Counted from the first letter of the stretch, positions 1 to 8,649 are shown. The stretch: DNA of 20,215 nucleotides from JAVBMO01 sp031552355 (GCA_031552355.1 JAVBMO010000065.1:1-20215), one strand, 5' to 3'. Program-made: numbers and translations. The notes: generated by a model from the sequence alone, not told the origin.

Positions 1-216
1 GTTATTGGTCAATTTAAAATAGACATTCGTAAAAGGCTTTCCTGCATTCACGCTATCGGCCAACAGTTTCAACTGGGCGGCAGTGGCAATCTGATATGGA
101 TTCCCCACTGTGCCGTTCCCACCGTTCCATTGGGCAAAAGCGCCGGTTGTTGCTATAAAAAGTAGAAAAAATATAGCAGACAACCTCTTTAATATTTTTA
201 TAATATATTGCGACAT
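1..216 (-). CDS. Secreted protein, N-terminal fragment (runs off left edge)
   Basis: Reading the minus strand from an ATG at 216 gives 72 open codons to the window edge. The first ~29 residues form a clear Sec signal peptide: a lysine/arginine-containing n-region (KILKRLS), a hydrophobic core (AIFFLLFIATTG), and a cleavage-type AFA-Q end. The mature part starts QWNGGNGTVGNPYQI and continues into ATAAQLKLLADSVNAG. That pattern is typical of the start of large extracellular Bacteroidota proteins with GLUG-like or adhesin repeats; the assignment is inferred, since only about 43 mature residues are visible. An in-frame upstream ATG at 237 would add seven residues. The gene follows the AraC-type regulator on the same strand with a gap of 18-39 bases, so the two may be co-transcribed. 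Function cannot be stated from this fragment. Confidence 0.75.
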   Translation of the reverse strand, partial: MSQYIIKILKRLSAIFFLLFIATTGAFAQWNGGNGTVGNPYQIATAAQLKLLADSVNAGKPFTNVYFKLTNN

Positions 217-255
217 AAATACTTCTAATTTTATCATAAAGAAAACACTTTGAGC

Positions 256-1140
256 TTATATTGCTTTTTTGTGTGTATCCATGAATTTGGACTTGGAGTC
301 TGTATTTCTTATTTCCCCAGGAGTTTTTCCAAAATTGGTTTTGCAGAAGTCGTTAAAATAGGAAGATGAAGAAAAACCGTATTCAAAACCTATCTCTGAA
401 AAGGTTTTCTTTGTGCAGGTTATCTCATGATAGATATTCCTTGCTTTTTTGGTTTTCAACCACTTGTAGGCAGGCATGCCAAAAACACGTTTAAAACGTT
501 TTTCAAATCCTGAAAGGCTATAATTCATACATTCTGCCAATTCCTTAGAGGTTTTTACCTTTTCGCAATATTCATATACTTTATTTGAAAACTGAATATC
601 GGGACTTAATACAGGATTAAAGAAATTGAACAATTCTTCTTTAAGGAAATAGGCTCTTAGCAGGAATAATAATTCTTTTTGTTTTAATTCAAACAGGTAG
701 AAACATTTTAGTCCCTCATTCAAGTACATTTCCATACTTTCGAGGTACTTTTGTAAAACAAAATTTGTTTCCAAAGTAGTGAACCCTGAGTTTTTTTGCG
801 TATTTGCATTTTTATCCAACAGCATTTCAAAAGAGAAATGGTCGCAGAAATTGAGATTCATATTCATGCGGAAAAGCAGTACTTCAGTATCTTCGTGGGC
901 AATGCTGTTATACTGGCATTTAGCCGGTACAAAATAGAACCGGCCTTTGTTGATAAGTTCCTTTACATGGGAATCGAAGGAAACGGTTACGGATCCTTTT
1001 AAGACAAACACTATTTTATTTGCCTCATTGAATATATTAAGATGACTGTCTTTTTGACGCGTAACATGTTCAATGGCAGGATTTTCCCTATTTTCATATT
1101 GAAAGCATGATAAATGCTCTTCACTATATAACAATTTCAT
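256..1140 (-). CDS. AraC-family transcriptional regulator
   Basis: A 294-residue protein with the usual two-part AraC/XylS layout. Residues about 35-95 look like a cupin-type sensor domain (hydrophobic strands around IVFVLKGSVTVSF and GRFYFVPAKC). The C-terminal ~100 residues hold two helix-turn-helix units: the first at about 197-220 (TSKELAECMNYSLSGFEKRF), the second at about 245-279, with the family signature FSEIGFEYGFSSSSYFNDF followed by the FGKTPGEIR end. Proteins of this group bind direct DNA repeats near promoters and respond to a small ligand; the ligand here is unknown. It lies directly upstream of, and co-directional with, a secreted protein gene, which is an obvious candidate target. 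Two palindromes lie 19-70 bases upstream of its start and may be autoregulatory sites (inference). Confidence 0.9.
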   Translation of the reverse strand: MKLLYSEEHLSCFQYENRENPAIEHVTRQKDSHLNIFNEANKIVFVLKGSVTVSFDSHVKELINKGRFYFVPAKCQYNSIAHEDTEVLLFRMNMNLNFCDHFSFEMLLDKNANTQKNSGFTTLETNFVLQKYLESMEMYLNEGLKCFYLFELKQKELLFLLRAYFLKEELFNFFNPVLSPDIQFSNKVYEYCEKVKTSKELAECMNYSLSGFEKRFKRVFGMPAYKWLKTKKARNIYHEITCTKKTFSEIGFEYGFSSSSYFNDFCKTNFGKTPGEIRNTDSKSKFMDTHKKAI

Positions 1141-1158
1141 TGTGTATATTATTTAGTA

Positions 1159-1177
1159 ATATCTGTTTATCAGATAT
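1159..1177. promoter_or_regulatory. Palindrome upstream of the AraC-type gene
   Basis: ATATCTG and CAGATAT are perfect inverted repeats separated by five bases, 19 bases upstream of the regulator's start codon. A second inverted repeat, GCATTT-ctgca-AAATGC, lies at 1194-1210. Position and symmetry suggest operator sites or a small leader hairpin; this is inference. Confidence 0.35.
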
Positions 1178-2032
1178 GTAAGTCAAAATGTTTGCATTTC
1201 TGCAAAATGCTATATATAATAAGATAAGTTTGGGAGTATCTTTTAAATACAGAGTTGCTGTGCCCTATTGCAGGTATATTTTTTTAATCTCTTCGGTGTC
1301 AATCTTTCTTGTTCTTTGAACCGCTTTAAATTCGGCAGCAAATTTCAGAACATTTTCCAGTATACATATTACGAAAAACCTCCACATTATTCAGAAAAAT
1401 AAACCTGATTTAAAATTTTCTATATCTGTATTTCAAAGTCGTTGTATTTCAGTAAATTAAATCGCTCTATATTTTCGATTTTTCATAAATGTAGAAATAA
1501 AATTCCACATCCGAAAAACACTCCATTAGAACCTCTTTCCTGAGACTTTCGGGTACTCGCAAACCCTTCTCCGAAAAAAACGGAAAAGTAATTTGAAACG
1601 TAATACTAAAATCCTTGGAAAAATATTTGAATGCAGAATATCTTCTGCTCTCACTTTCTTATTTCTATTCTATGCTACTTTTTTCGCCCTGTTTTCTATT
1701 TTAAGTTCGTTTTTAATTTAGTTTTGGCAGCTTTACTAGTAAACTTTCACATCTTATGGTAAGTGATTATCAAAATCCATACCGAAATGTTAAATTTCAA
1801 CATAATCTATTCATTACTAATAGACAATTCAAAATAAAAAAGGTTTCCTAATCTATATTTTTTATCTATAAATAATCATTAGAATTAACTATCAGTTTGG
1901 ATTATTATTTCTTTTTATTCAACAAATTCTGCTTACAGACATTAAAGTATTTAAAATATTCCTGATTTTTATCTTCATGCGATAGATTCTACAGAAAAAG
2001 AAAACGGGTTTATTTCTTTTTGTAAAATTGCG

Positions 2033-2040
2033 TACATTTG
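2033..2040 (+). promoter_or_regulatory. Bacteroidota -7 promoter box of purQ
   Basis: TACATTTG matches the TAnnTTTG consensus of the Bacteroidota primary sigma factor exactly. It ends 43 bases before the purQ ATG. I do not see a clear -33 TTG at the usual distance. It would drive the purQ-rnhB cluster. Confidence 0.5.
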
Positions 2041-2083
2041 CAATTGAATCCAAGTAAAAATTCATTTTAAAATACTCATTTAT

Positions 2084-2773
2084 ATGAAATTCGGTGTTGT
2101 AACTTTTCCCGGCTCAAATTGCGACCAAGATATGATTTATGTCTTGAGAAATGTTTTTCAGCAAAAAGTAGAAGAACTTTGGCATCAAGATAAGGATTTG
2201 AAAAATTGTGATTTCATTGTTTTGCCCGGCGGTTTTTCTTATGGCGATTATTTGCGCTCCGGCGCCATTGCCCGTTTTGCCCCTATTATGACAGAGGTTA
2301 TTGATTTTGCCAAAAAAGGCGGCTATGTGATGGGAATTTGCAACGGATTTCAAATACTTTGCGAATCGGGATTATTGGGGAATGCAACACTGTTGCACAA
2401 TACCAACCGTCAATTTATTTGCAAAAACACTTTCCTGAAACCGGAAACCAACAGCACCATTCTAACCAAAACTTTAGACCTTAAAAAAGCTTACAAAATT
2501 CCTATCGCCCATGGCGAAGGTTGTTTTTACACCAATTCAGACACACTTAAAAAGCTGAACGACAACGAACAAATATTATTCCGTTACTGTAACGAAAAAG
2601 GAATTGTGGAAGACTCTGCCAATCCGAATGGTTCTTTGGAAAATATTGCAGGAATTACCAACGAAACTAAAAATATTTTTGGTATGATGCCTCATCCCGA
2701 AAGAGCTTGCGACGAAAATTTGGGCAATATTGATGGAAAATATATTATAGAGTCCATTTTGAAATCTATTTAA
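2084..2773 (+). CDS. purQ: Phosphoribosylformylglycinamidine synthase subunit PurQ (glutamine amidotransferase)
   Basis: PurQ supplies ammonia from glutamine to PurL, which turns FGAR into FGAM in de novo purine synthesis. The 229-residue length fits the stand-alone class I glutaminase subunit. Visible features are the N-terminal VVTFPGSNCDQD start of the family, the LPGGFSYGDYLRSGAIA oxyanion-loop region (about 47-63), the nucleophile elbow GICNGFQ with Cys86, and the catalytic His204 and Glu206 in MMPHPERA. A separate PurQ implies that PurL and PurS partners are encoded elsewhere; they are not in this window. It is the first gene of a plus-strand cluster, behind a TAnnTTTG box, and its stop codon is three bases before rnhB. 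Confidence 0.95.
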   Translation: MKFGVVTFPGSNCDQDMIYVLRNVFQQKVEELWHQDKDLKNCDFIVLPGGFSYGDYLRSGAIARFAPIMTEVIDFAKKGGYVMGICNGFQILCESGLLGNATLLHNTNRQFICKNTFLKPETNSTILTKTLDLKKAYKIPIAHGEGCFYTNSDTLKKLNDNEQILFRYCNEKGIVEDSANPNGSLENIAGITNETKNIFGMMPHPERACDENLGNIDGKYIIESILKSI

Positions 2774-2776
2774 GGC

Positions 2777-3373
2777 ATGCTTTTGCCTTATCTGGAAAAA
2801 GGTCGTTTGGAAGCCGGTTGCGACGAAGCCGGGCGCGGTTGTTTGGCTGGGCCGGTAGTAGCTGCGGCGGTTATTTTGCCCGAAGGCTATTCAAATCCGC
2901 TTTTAAATGATTCTAAGCAGCTTACGGAAAAACAACGGTTTTTGTTGAAAGGAGAAATAGAAGAAAAAGCAGTGGCTTGGGCGGTGGCTTTTATTGACAA
3001 CCATGAAGTGGATAAAATCAATGTCCTCAATGCATCCATAAAAGCAATGAATGAAGCAGTAGTAAAATTGACAGTTTCTCCCGATTTTCTTTTAATAGAT
3101 GGAAATCGGTTTAAAAATCAGACAAAAATAGATTACCTTTGTGTGGTAAAAGGAGACGGAAAATATAGTTCCATTGCGGCGGCTTCTGTTTTGGCAAAAA
3201 CCCATAGAGACCTTTATATGATGGATTTACATGAAAAATATCCTCATTATTTTTGGAACAAAAACAAAGGTTATCCGACATTGGAGCACAGAGAAGCAAT
3301 TCAAAAATTCAATTTAACCGAATACCACAGGAAAACGTTTCGGGTGAGCATTCAGCAAAAATTGGAATTTTAA
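2777..3373 (+). CDS. rnhB: Ribonuclease HII
   Basis: RNase HII cuts the RNA strand of RNA/DNA hybrids and removes single ribonucleotides misincorporated in DNA. The protein has 198 residues, normal for the family. The signature GCDEAGRGCLAGPVVAAAVI (about 14-33) carries the acidic pair Asp16-Glu17. The NDSKQLT motif follows at 44-50, LLIDGN with Asp108 supplies the next metal ligand, and SSIAAASVLAKTHRD (about 131-145) carries the conserved alanine-rich helix and terminal Asp. The ATG follows the purQ stop after three bases, so the two are almost certainly co-transcribed. No Shine-Dalgarno sequence is apparent, as is usual in this phylum. Confidence 0.95.
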   Translation: MLLPYLEKGRLEAGCDEAGRGCLAGPVVAAAVILPEGYSNPLLNDSKQLTEKQRFLLKGEIEEKAVAWAVAFIDNHEVDKINVLNASIKAMNEAVVKLTVSPDFLLIDGNRFKNQTKIDYLCVVKGDGKYSSIAAASVLAKTHRDLYMMDLHEKYPHYFWNKNKGYPTLEHREAIQKFNLTEYHRKTFRVSIQQKLEF

Positions 3374-3407
3374 CACGATAAACGATACTATTTTACGGAA
3401 AACAATC

Positions 3408-3944
3408 ATGTTTCAAGCAATTGTAAAATTTCGGCAAAAGAAAATATTGAAAACCATTGGTTTGAAAGATAGAAAAATCAAACCGATTCAGTTTTCGTCT
3501 GTAAAAACCATGGGGATTTTCTTCACAATTACCGATGAAGAAAGCGTAAAGGCTTTGCTGGATTTTCAAAAAGAAATGAAAAATGAATCAATTTCTGTAA
3601 AAATATTGGGTTTTTGCAACCTCAAGGAACTCCCTAATCATTTGAATCCGTTGATAGAATTTCCTTTTTTCACCAAAAAGGCGCTGAATCTTTGGGGAGT
3701 TCCGAACGAACCGGCTTTAGAAAATTTCACAAAAGATAAATACGACATATTTATTGATTTATCTTTAAATCCGAATTTTGTTTCGCGTTATGTTGCGGCC
3801 AAAATGAATTCCGGTTTCAGGGTTGGGTTGCACAGCGAAGAAAACGAGCCGTTTTACGATTTCCTTATCAATGAAAAGGAAGAGGTAAATCAAAAAACGT
3901 TTATTGAACACATTGTTAAATATTTGCGAATTATCAATCCATAA
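3408..3944 (+). CDS. DUF6913-like protein of unknown function
   Basis: A 178-residue, probably cytoplasmic protein with no signal peptide and no membrane segment. It starts with a basic helix (FRQKKILKTIGLKDRKIKP), followed by alternating strands and helices (MGIFFTITDEESVKALLDF, then SVKILGFCNL) and a late NSGFRVGLHSE segment before a charged C-terminus. This matches my recollection of the DUF6913 group, found in Bacteroidota and often next to dapA; I cannot confirm it without a profile search. It sits 34 bases after rnhB and 55 bases before dapA on the same strand. The fold suggests an alpha/beta protein, and conservation beside dapA and lpxK hints at a housekeeping role, but no reaction can be assigned. 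Confidence 0.7.
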   Translation: MFQAIVKFRQKKILKTIGLKDRKIKPIQFSSVKTMGIFFTITDEESVKALLDFQKEMKNESISVKILGFCNLKELPNHLNPLIEFPFFTKKALNLWGVPNEPALENFTKDKYDIFIDLSLNPNFVSRYVAAKMNSGFRVGLHSEENEPFYDFLINEKEEVNQKTFIEHIVKYLRIINP

Positions 3945-3978
3945 CATTTTTAATTCCCAAAATTTGACTTTATAGAAG

Positions 3979-3986
3979 TAAGTTTG
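3979..3986 (+). promoter_or_regulatory. Possible -7 promoter box of dapA
   Basis: TAAGTTTG fits TAnnTTTG and lies only 13 bases upstream of the dapA ATG, which would give a very short leader. A TTTG at 3963-3966 is too close to be a normal -33 element. It could be an internal promoter that lets dapA-lpxK be expressed separately, or a chance match. Confidence 0.3.
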
Positions 3987-3999
3987 TAAAATACAAGAT

Positions 4000-4902
4000 A
4001 TGAAAAACAATAATCCCTTTTCCGGTTTGGGCGTGGCAGTGGTAACGCCTTTCCACAAACAAAGTACTTCCATTGATTTTACTTCGTTGAAAAAAACTTT
4101 GGAAAATTTGATTGAAAAGAAAGTGGATTATTTGGTCGCTTTGGGAACCACAAGCGAATCGCCGACACTATCTGCCAAGGAAAAAATGGCCGTTGTTGAT
4201 TTTATGCTTGATATTGTGGACAACCGTTTGCCTATTGTTTTGGGCATTGGAGGAAATGACACCTACGAAACCGTTGAGAAAATCAAAGAGACTTCTTTTG
4301 AGGGAATTTCGGGGATTTTGTCGGTTTGTCCATATTACAACAAGCCTTCGCAAAAGGGAATTTACTTGCATTACAAAAATATTTCTGATGTATCTCCACT
4401 TCCCATTATTATTTACAATATTCCGGGAAGAACAGGTGTGAAAATCAGTGTGGAAACCACTTTAAAAATTGCCAATGAAATGCCTAATGTGGTGGCAACC
4501 AAAGAAGCTAGTGGCGACATGATGCAGGCGATGGAATTGATAAGCCAACGTCCGCAAGGATTTTCTGTAATTTCCGGTGAAGATGCCTTGACCCTTCCCA
4601 TGCTTGCCATGGGCGCCGACGGCGTGATTTCCGTTGCAGCCAATGCTTTCCCCAATGAAATGGCAACTATGGTTGGCGCCGCCTTGAAAGGCGATATGAA
4701 AACTGCTTTAAAAAACCATTACGACCTTTTGCCACTAATGCAAGCTTTGTTTGAAGAAGGGAATCCTACCGGCGTGAAAGCTGCCATGGAAATTCTTGAA
4801 TTGGCAAATCCCAATGTGCGATTGCCATTGGTAAAAGCGAGTAAAAACCTTTCGAATAAAATATCTACTTTGATTACAGAACTTCGAGAAAAACAAAGAT
4901 AG
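4000..4902 (+). CDS. dapA: 4-hydroxy-tetrahydrodipicolinate synthase
   Basis: DapA condenses pyruvate with aspartate semialdehyde, the committed step to diaminopimelate (peptidoglycan cross-links) and lysine. The 300-residue TIM-barrel length is typical. Visible active-site features are LGTTSESPTLS (about 48-58, the substrate-binding Thr pair), PYYNKPSQKG (111-120), Tyr139 in IIYNIPGRT, and the Schiff-base Lys168 in VVATKEASGD. ISGEDAL at about 191-197 is also a family motif. The gene lies between the DUF6913-like gene and lpxK, 23 bases before lpxK. A possible promoter box lies just upstream. There is no sign of truncation. Confidence 0.95.
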   Translation: MKNNNPFSGLGVAVVTPFHKQSTSIDFTSLKKTLENLIEKKVDYLVALGTTSESPTLSAKEKMAVVDFMLDIVDNRLPIVLGIGGNDTYETVEKIKETSFEGISGILSVCPYYNKPSQKGIYLHYKNISDVSPLPIIIYNIPGRTGVKISVETTLKIANEMPNVVATKEASGDMMQAMELISQRPQGFSVISGEDALTLPMLAMGADGVISVAANAFPNEMATMVGAALKGDMKTALKNHYDLLPLMQALFEEGNPTGVKAAMEILELANPNVRLPLVKASKNLSNKISTLITELREKQR

Positions 4903-4925
4903 ATTTTGCCTTCAAATTTCAGTTA

Positions 4926-5975
4926 ATGAAAGTTTTGCGAAAAATTTTAGGGCTTCCTTTTACCATCCTTTATGGATTGGTCATGGAATTGCGCAATTTC
5001 TTTTTCGACAAAGGTTGGCTGAAAGAACAGGCATCGCCTATTCCAAGTATTGGGGTAGGGAATTTGAGTGTTGGTGGGACAGGGAAAACCCCCCATGTGG
5101 CTTATTTGGTGAATCTTTTGCAAAACCAATACAGACTTGCGACTTTGAGTCGTGGCTATGGACGCAAAACCAAAGGTTTTCTTTTGGCTTCGCAAACAAG
5201 CACTTCACAAGAAATTGGCGATGAACCTTGCTTGTATCTGAAAAAGTTTCCGGAAATACAGGTTGCCGTTAGTGAAAAACGTGTACTCGGCATGGAAAAA
5301 TTGTCAGAACTATTGCCAAAGCCCCAAGTGGTGCTTTTGGACGATGTATTCCAACATCGTTACCTAAAGCCGCAAACGTTGATTTTACTGACAGATTATG
5401 CAAGTCCTTATTATGCCGATTTTGTTTTCCCAAGTGGAAATTTGAGGGAACGGCCTGCGGGCGCAAAAAGAGCTGATATTATTATAGTTACCAAAACACC
5501 TCAGGATTGTGGTTTACAGGAGCGGGAGAAAATACTTTCAAAGATAAAACCTAAAAAACATCAAAAGGTGTTTTTTTCCTATATAAAATATGGAAAAAGA
5601 GTTCCATTGAATAAAGCTGCCGAAACGATGAATCCCGAAAATATTGAAAAAATAATTGCTTTGGCTGGCATTGCCAATCCAAAACCTTTTTTTCAATATT
5701 TGGCAACTTTTGCAAAAGAAATCGTTCCTCTGAAATTTACAGACCATCACGACTTTACTGAAAAAGATGCGGAAGCTATAAAGAAAACATTTGCTGAAAC
5801 GGCCGGAAATCCCAAAGCTATTTTCACTACAGAAAAAGATGCCATGCGTTTGCAAAATATTATTAAAACATTTGATAATATTCCTGTTTTTTACATTCCC
5901 ATTGAAGTCGATTTTTTTGAGAGACAAATTTTTAATAATTTGATTTTAAGCAAATTAAATTTTAAAATAAATTAA
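4926..5975 (+). CDS. lpxK: Tetraacyldisaccharide 4'-kinase
   Basis: LpxK transfers phosphate from ATP to the 4' position of the lipid A disaccharide precursor, on the cytoplasmic face of the inner membrane. The 349-residue protein starts with an amphipathic/hydrophobic N-terminal helix (about 7-20) that would dock it to the membrane. It has the kinase P-loop SVGGTGKTP (Lys54, Thr55), the LSRGYGRKTKG loop (about 74-84), IGDEP at 97-101, and the DDVFQHR motif (139-145) that holds the catalytic Asp. A late FTTEKDAMRL motif is also typical. It closes the purQ-rnhB-DUF6913-dapA run. Together with kdsA on the opposite strand it shows that this organism builds lipid A and Kdo-containing LPS. Confidence 0.95.
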   Translation: MKVLRKILGLPFTILYGLVMELRNFFFDKGWLKEQASPIPSIGVGNLSVGGTGKTPHVAYLVNLLQNQYRLATLSRGYGRKTKGFLLASQTSTSQEIGDEPCLYLKKFPEIQVAVSEKRVLGMEKLSELLPKPQVVLLDDVFQHRYLKPQTLILLTDYASPYYADFVFPSGNLRERPAGAKRADIIIVTKTPQDCGLQEREKILSKIKPKKHQKVFFSYIKYGKRVPLNKAAETMNPENIEKIIALAGIANPKPFFQYLATFAKEIVPLKFTDHHDFTEKDAEAIKKTFAETAGNPKAIFTTEKDAMRLQNIIKTFDNIPVFYIPIEVDFFERQIFNNLILSKLNFKIN

Positions 5976-5987
5976 AATAATATTTCT

Positions 5988-5995
5988 TATCTTTG
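5988..5995 (+). promoter_or_regulatory. Bacteroidota -7 promoter box before the lipoprotein gene
   Basis: TATCTTTG is a perfect TAnnTTTG match, 13 bases after the lpxK stop and 36 bases before the ATG of the next gene. It suggests that the three envelope-protein genes from 6032 form their own transcription unit. No clear -33 element is visible. Confidence 0.55.
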
Positions 5996-6031
5996 TAAAT
6001 CGTTGAGTTATTTATATATAAATTTAAAATT

Positions 6032-7183
6032 ATGATTAAAAGACAATTACAATTTGGTTTGCTGTTAGTAGCATCCATTATTTTTGTTGTTTCCTGCATT
6101 AAGGATGAAGATTTGAATTTCGATAAAATAGTGGTTGAATTGAATGACTGGAATCTTGCCGCACCTTTAGTAAGCGGTGATTTAACTATTAATGATTTTA
6201 TCTCAGAGGAAATGATCAATGGAACTGAAATTAAAATTGACACAACCGGCAATATTTACACAGTAAGTTATGAGCATCAAGAAACGATGTCGTTTGACGT
6301 AAATATACCCCCTCTTTCTCTTCCGCGTCAACTTTCAAAAAAAGGGATAACCCAGCAGATTAGCGAAACCATTGATATCGGTTTTTTTGATAATTCTATG
6401 TTGGCCGGTATTGGGTTAGAAAAAGTAATGGCACTTGTTCAATTAAGCTCTCAGCAAAATTTTAAAGGGACACTTAGGAATATAAAATTAACCGGTATTG
6501 ATAAATCAGGAAATCCAATTCCTGAACCATTTTATGTTACCCCCTCTCTTTCCATAGATTTAGGCCCCACGAAACCCCCTGTTAATGTAATTGATAACTT
6601 TAATTTGGCAAATGCTATCAACACAAAGCCTGCAAAAATTGTATTTTCGGCAGAGCTTGAAATCGACTCTGATATTGATCCAAATATTCGTCGTATAGAT
6701 TTGAATATTTTGGGAAATATTGCGATGCAAATGAGTGGTTGGGTGCAAGAAATGGTTATGGACACCGAAAGTGATTTTTCGTTAGGAATTGACCAAACTG
6801 ATTTACTTGATAACAGTTCTGCTACATTGAAATACCAATTTGAAAATTCTTTTCCTTTTGGTTCGGATATCCAGCTTTATTTCTTGAAAAATAACACCAT
6901 TTTGGATTCTCTATTCATTAGAAATTCAAACGATTATTTGGTTCCTGCCGCAAATCCCAAAAATAATACAAATGGGAAAACCTCTGGTACTATTACAGTT
7001 ACCAACACTCGTCTAGAAAATATATCAAAAGCTAATAAAACTTTAATACAAGCAAAATTTGAAACCTTTGATGCTAAGAATAAAGAAATCGTTAACATTC
7101 GTCCCAGTCAAAAGCTGAATGTAAAACTTTGGGGAAGGGTTTCTTTGAATGGAACTTTCGATCTGGACTCTTTGTCATTTTAA
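6032..7183 (+). CDS. Uncharacterised lipoprotein
   Basis: A 383-residue protein that I do not recognise as a named family. The N-terminus is a lipoprotein signal: basic MIKRQ, a hydrophobic stretch LLLVASIIFVVS, then Cys22, after which IKDEDLNFD follows (acidic residues after the cysteine, often seen in exported Bacteroidota lipoproteins). The rest is soluble and rich in predicted beta strands, with sections such as KIVFSAELEIDSDIDPNIRRI and a late KLNVKLWGRVSLNGTFDLD. The architecture recalls a beta-sandwich periplasmic or surface-anchored protein (inference). It is the first of three tandem envelope genes, 56 bases upstream of the DUF5723-like gene, and is likely its functional partner. It has its own -7 box. 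Confidence 0.8.
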   Translation: MIKRQLQFGLLLVASIIFVVSCIKDEDLNFDKIVVELNDWNLAAPLVSGDLTINDFISEEMINGTEIKIDTTGNIYTVSYEHQETMSFDVNIPPLSLPRQLSKKGITQQISETIDIGFFDNSMLAGIGLEKVMALVQLSSQQNFKGTLRNIKLTGIDKSGNPIPEPFYVTPSLSIDLGPTKPPVNVIDNFNLANAINTKPAKIVFSAELEIDSDIDPNIRRIDLNILGNIAMQMSGWVQEMVMDTESDFSLGIDQTDLLDNSSATLKYQFENSFPFGSDIQLYFLKNNTILDSLFIRNSNDYLVPAANPKNNTNGKTSGTITVTNTRLENISKANKTLIQAKFETFDAKNKEIVNIRPSQKLNVKLWGRVSLNGTFDLDSLSF

Positions 7184-7239
7184 TAAATCGAAAATATTTC
7201 AAGATTTTATTAGTAATTCATTAGTTAAAAGAAATTTAT

Positions 7240-8619
7240 ATGAAAAAAAATATATTAGCCCTTTTGTTTATTATCATTCCTTTTTTAGGATTTGCGCAAC
7301 AGAACAACTTGTTGTATTTAATGGAAAAAAATCCGCAAACCAATAATATCAATCCGTCGTTTTTCCCTGATTGTAAATGGTATATTACTTTGCCTTCGGT
7401 AACAAATATGGCATTTACTTCGCCATTTAGTGTTTCCGATATTTTCCAAAATACTCCGGGGGGGAAAGTAATCAACAACGACTATGTACTTTCAAATTTG
7501 CGCGATAACAATACGTTGAATTTCAATGGAAGTGTCGATCTTTTTGGATTTGGCGTTCGTGCATCAGATTGGTTGTTTACATTTTCTACTGCCATACGCT
7601 ATGAATCAAATTTAATCTTCAAGAAAGATTTCTTTGGATTAGTTTTGAAAGGGAACGCTCAGTTTGAAGGACAAACAGCGAGTTTGCTTGAAAAGAATAG
7701 TCTTGAAGGTATTGTTTGGGGCGAAGCTGCAGTGGGTGTAGCGCATAAAATCAATGAAAAATTGGCTGTGGGCTTAAAAGCAAAAGCTTTGATGGGAGGT
7801 TTGCATGTCAATTCAGAAAATACCTATATTGATGTAATGACCGGCGCTGATGGACAAAATTTAGGTTTCAAATACAATTTGGACATGGTCATGTCTTCAC
7901 CTTTCAGTTTTGATTCAACGGATTTAGGAAGTGCCGAATTTTCGGGAGTTCCCACCAATTTTGGCTTTGGCTTTGATTTGGGTGCCACTTACAAATTAAC
8001 AGACAAAATTGAATTTACCGCTAGCTTGTTGGATATCGGATTCATTAACTGGAATCAAAACCTGAAGAAAATTGTTTCAGGAAAGCCAAACAATGAATAT
8101 GTTTTCACAGGCCTTGATCCTGCAGAATTAACCTCAGGCAGTATGGATTTCGGTAATTTGATGGATTCCATCAAAAATATGATTAAGGACTACAAAATTG
8201 TAGATGGTGGTGAAGCAGCCACACATGCTCTTCCTTTCAAATATTTATTATCAGGAAGTTATTTTATTTTACCTTCTTTAAAGGCTTCTTTGTTGTATCG
8301 TGGGGAAGTAAGAAATGGACATCACTATGCTTCGGGAACTCTTGGCTTGGATTACACAGTAGGAAACTGGCTCGAATTGATTGTAGCAAATACCGTAAAC
8401 AATGGCGATTGGTTTAATCCGGGCGCAGGCGCAAGTTTTACCATCGGAAAAACTTTCCAATTCTATTTCTTAGTAAACTATATTTCCGATTTCAGAGTTG
8501 TAAATCTTCAATCAACGTCGTTTAACTTTGGTTGGAACTTAATGTTTGGAAAAAGTGGAAACAACAAAGATAAGTTGTCTAAAGAAGCCGGAATCAATTT
8601 GGATAAGATGAATAGCTAA
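7240..8619 (+). CDS. DUF5723-like outer-membrane protein
   Basis: A 459-residue protein with a signal peptide (MKKNILALLFIIIPFLGFAQ, cleavage near residue 20). The mature start NNLLYLMEKNPQTNNINPSF is the conserved opening of a Bacteroidota family I recall as DUF5723, in which a segment of the NPA/NPS type opens a barrel like that of the PorV/FadL-like proteins. Repeated amphipathic strands rich in glycine and aromatic residues (for example FNGSVDLFGFGVRASDWLF, then VGLKAKALMGGLHVNSEN, and the closing SFNFGWNLMFG) fit an outer-membrane beta barrel. The exact function is not known. It sits between a lipoprotein and a large secreted protein, on the same strand with short gaps, which suggests an envelope complex or secretion/surface module. 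Confidence 0.8.
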   Translation: MKKNILALLFIIIPFLGFAQQNNLLYLMEKNPQTNNINPSFFPDCKWYITLPSVTNMAFTSPFSVSDIFQNTPGGKVINNDYVLSNLRDNNTLNFNGSVDLFGFGVRASDWLFTFSTAIRYESNLIFKKDFFGLVLKGNAQFEGQTASLLEKNSLEGIVWGEAAVGVAHKINEKLAVGLKAKALMGGLHVNSENTYIDVMTGADGQNLGFKYNLDMVMSSPFSFDSTDLGSAEFSGVPTNFGFGFDLGATYKLTDKIEFTASLLDIGFINWNQNLKKIVSGKPNNEYVFTGLDPAELTSGSMDFGNLMDSIKNMIKDYKIVDGGEAATHALPFKYLLSGSYFILPSLKASLLYRGEVRNGHHYASGTLGLDYTVGNWLELIVANTVNNGDWFNPGAGASFTIGKTFQFYFLVNYISDFRVVNLQSTSFNFGWNLMFGKSGNNKDKLSKEAGINLDKMNS

Positions 8620-8649
8620 TTATTTACATTTTAAAATTTGTTTAAAAAA

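Larger units (their letters stand above)
1141..2083. other. Gene-free region of 943 bases
   Basis: No intact gene is visible on either strand. The end near the AraC-type gene carries two small palindromes (1159-1177 and 1194-1210). The middle (about 1265-1661) has minus-strand stretches that read like protein but are broken by stops and lack a convincing start, including a 63-codon open stretch at 1467-1658 without an early ATG and a 40-codon ORF at 1265-1387. This may be an old pseudogene or chance. From about 1740 to 2030 the DNA is very AT-rich with nothing recognisable. The right end holds the likely purQ promoter at 2033-2040. Confidence 0.6.

Noticed and set aside
1141..2083. tRNA or riboswitch in the large gap
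   Set aside because: I found no cloverleaf, TpsiC-like arm or known riboswitch core by eye; a covariance search would be needed to exclude one.
4112..4441. 109-codon open frame on the plus strand within dapA
   Set aside because: Out of frame with dapA, which has all its catalytic motifs.
5538..5927. 129-codon open frame on the minus strand
   Set aside because: Antisense to lpxK, with no signature and no place in a gene run.
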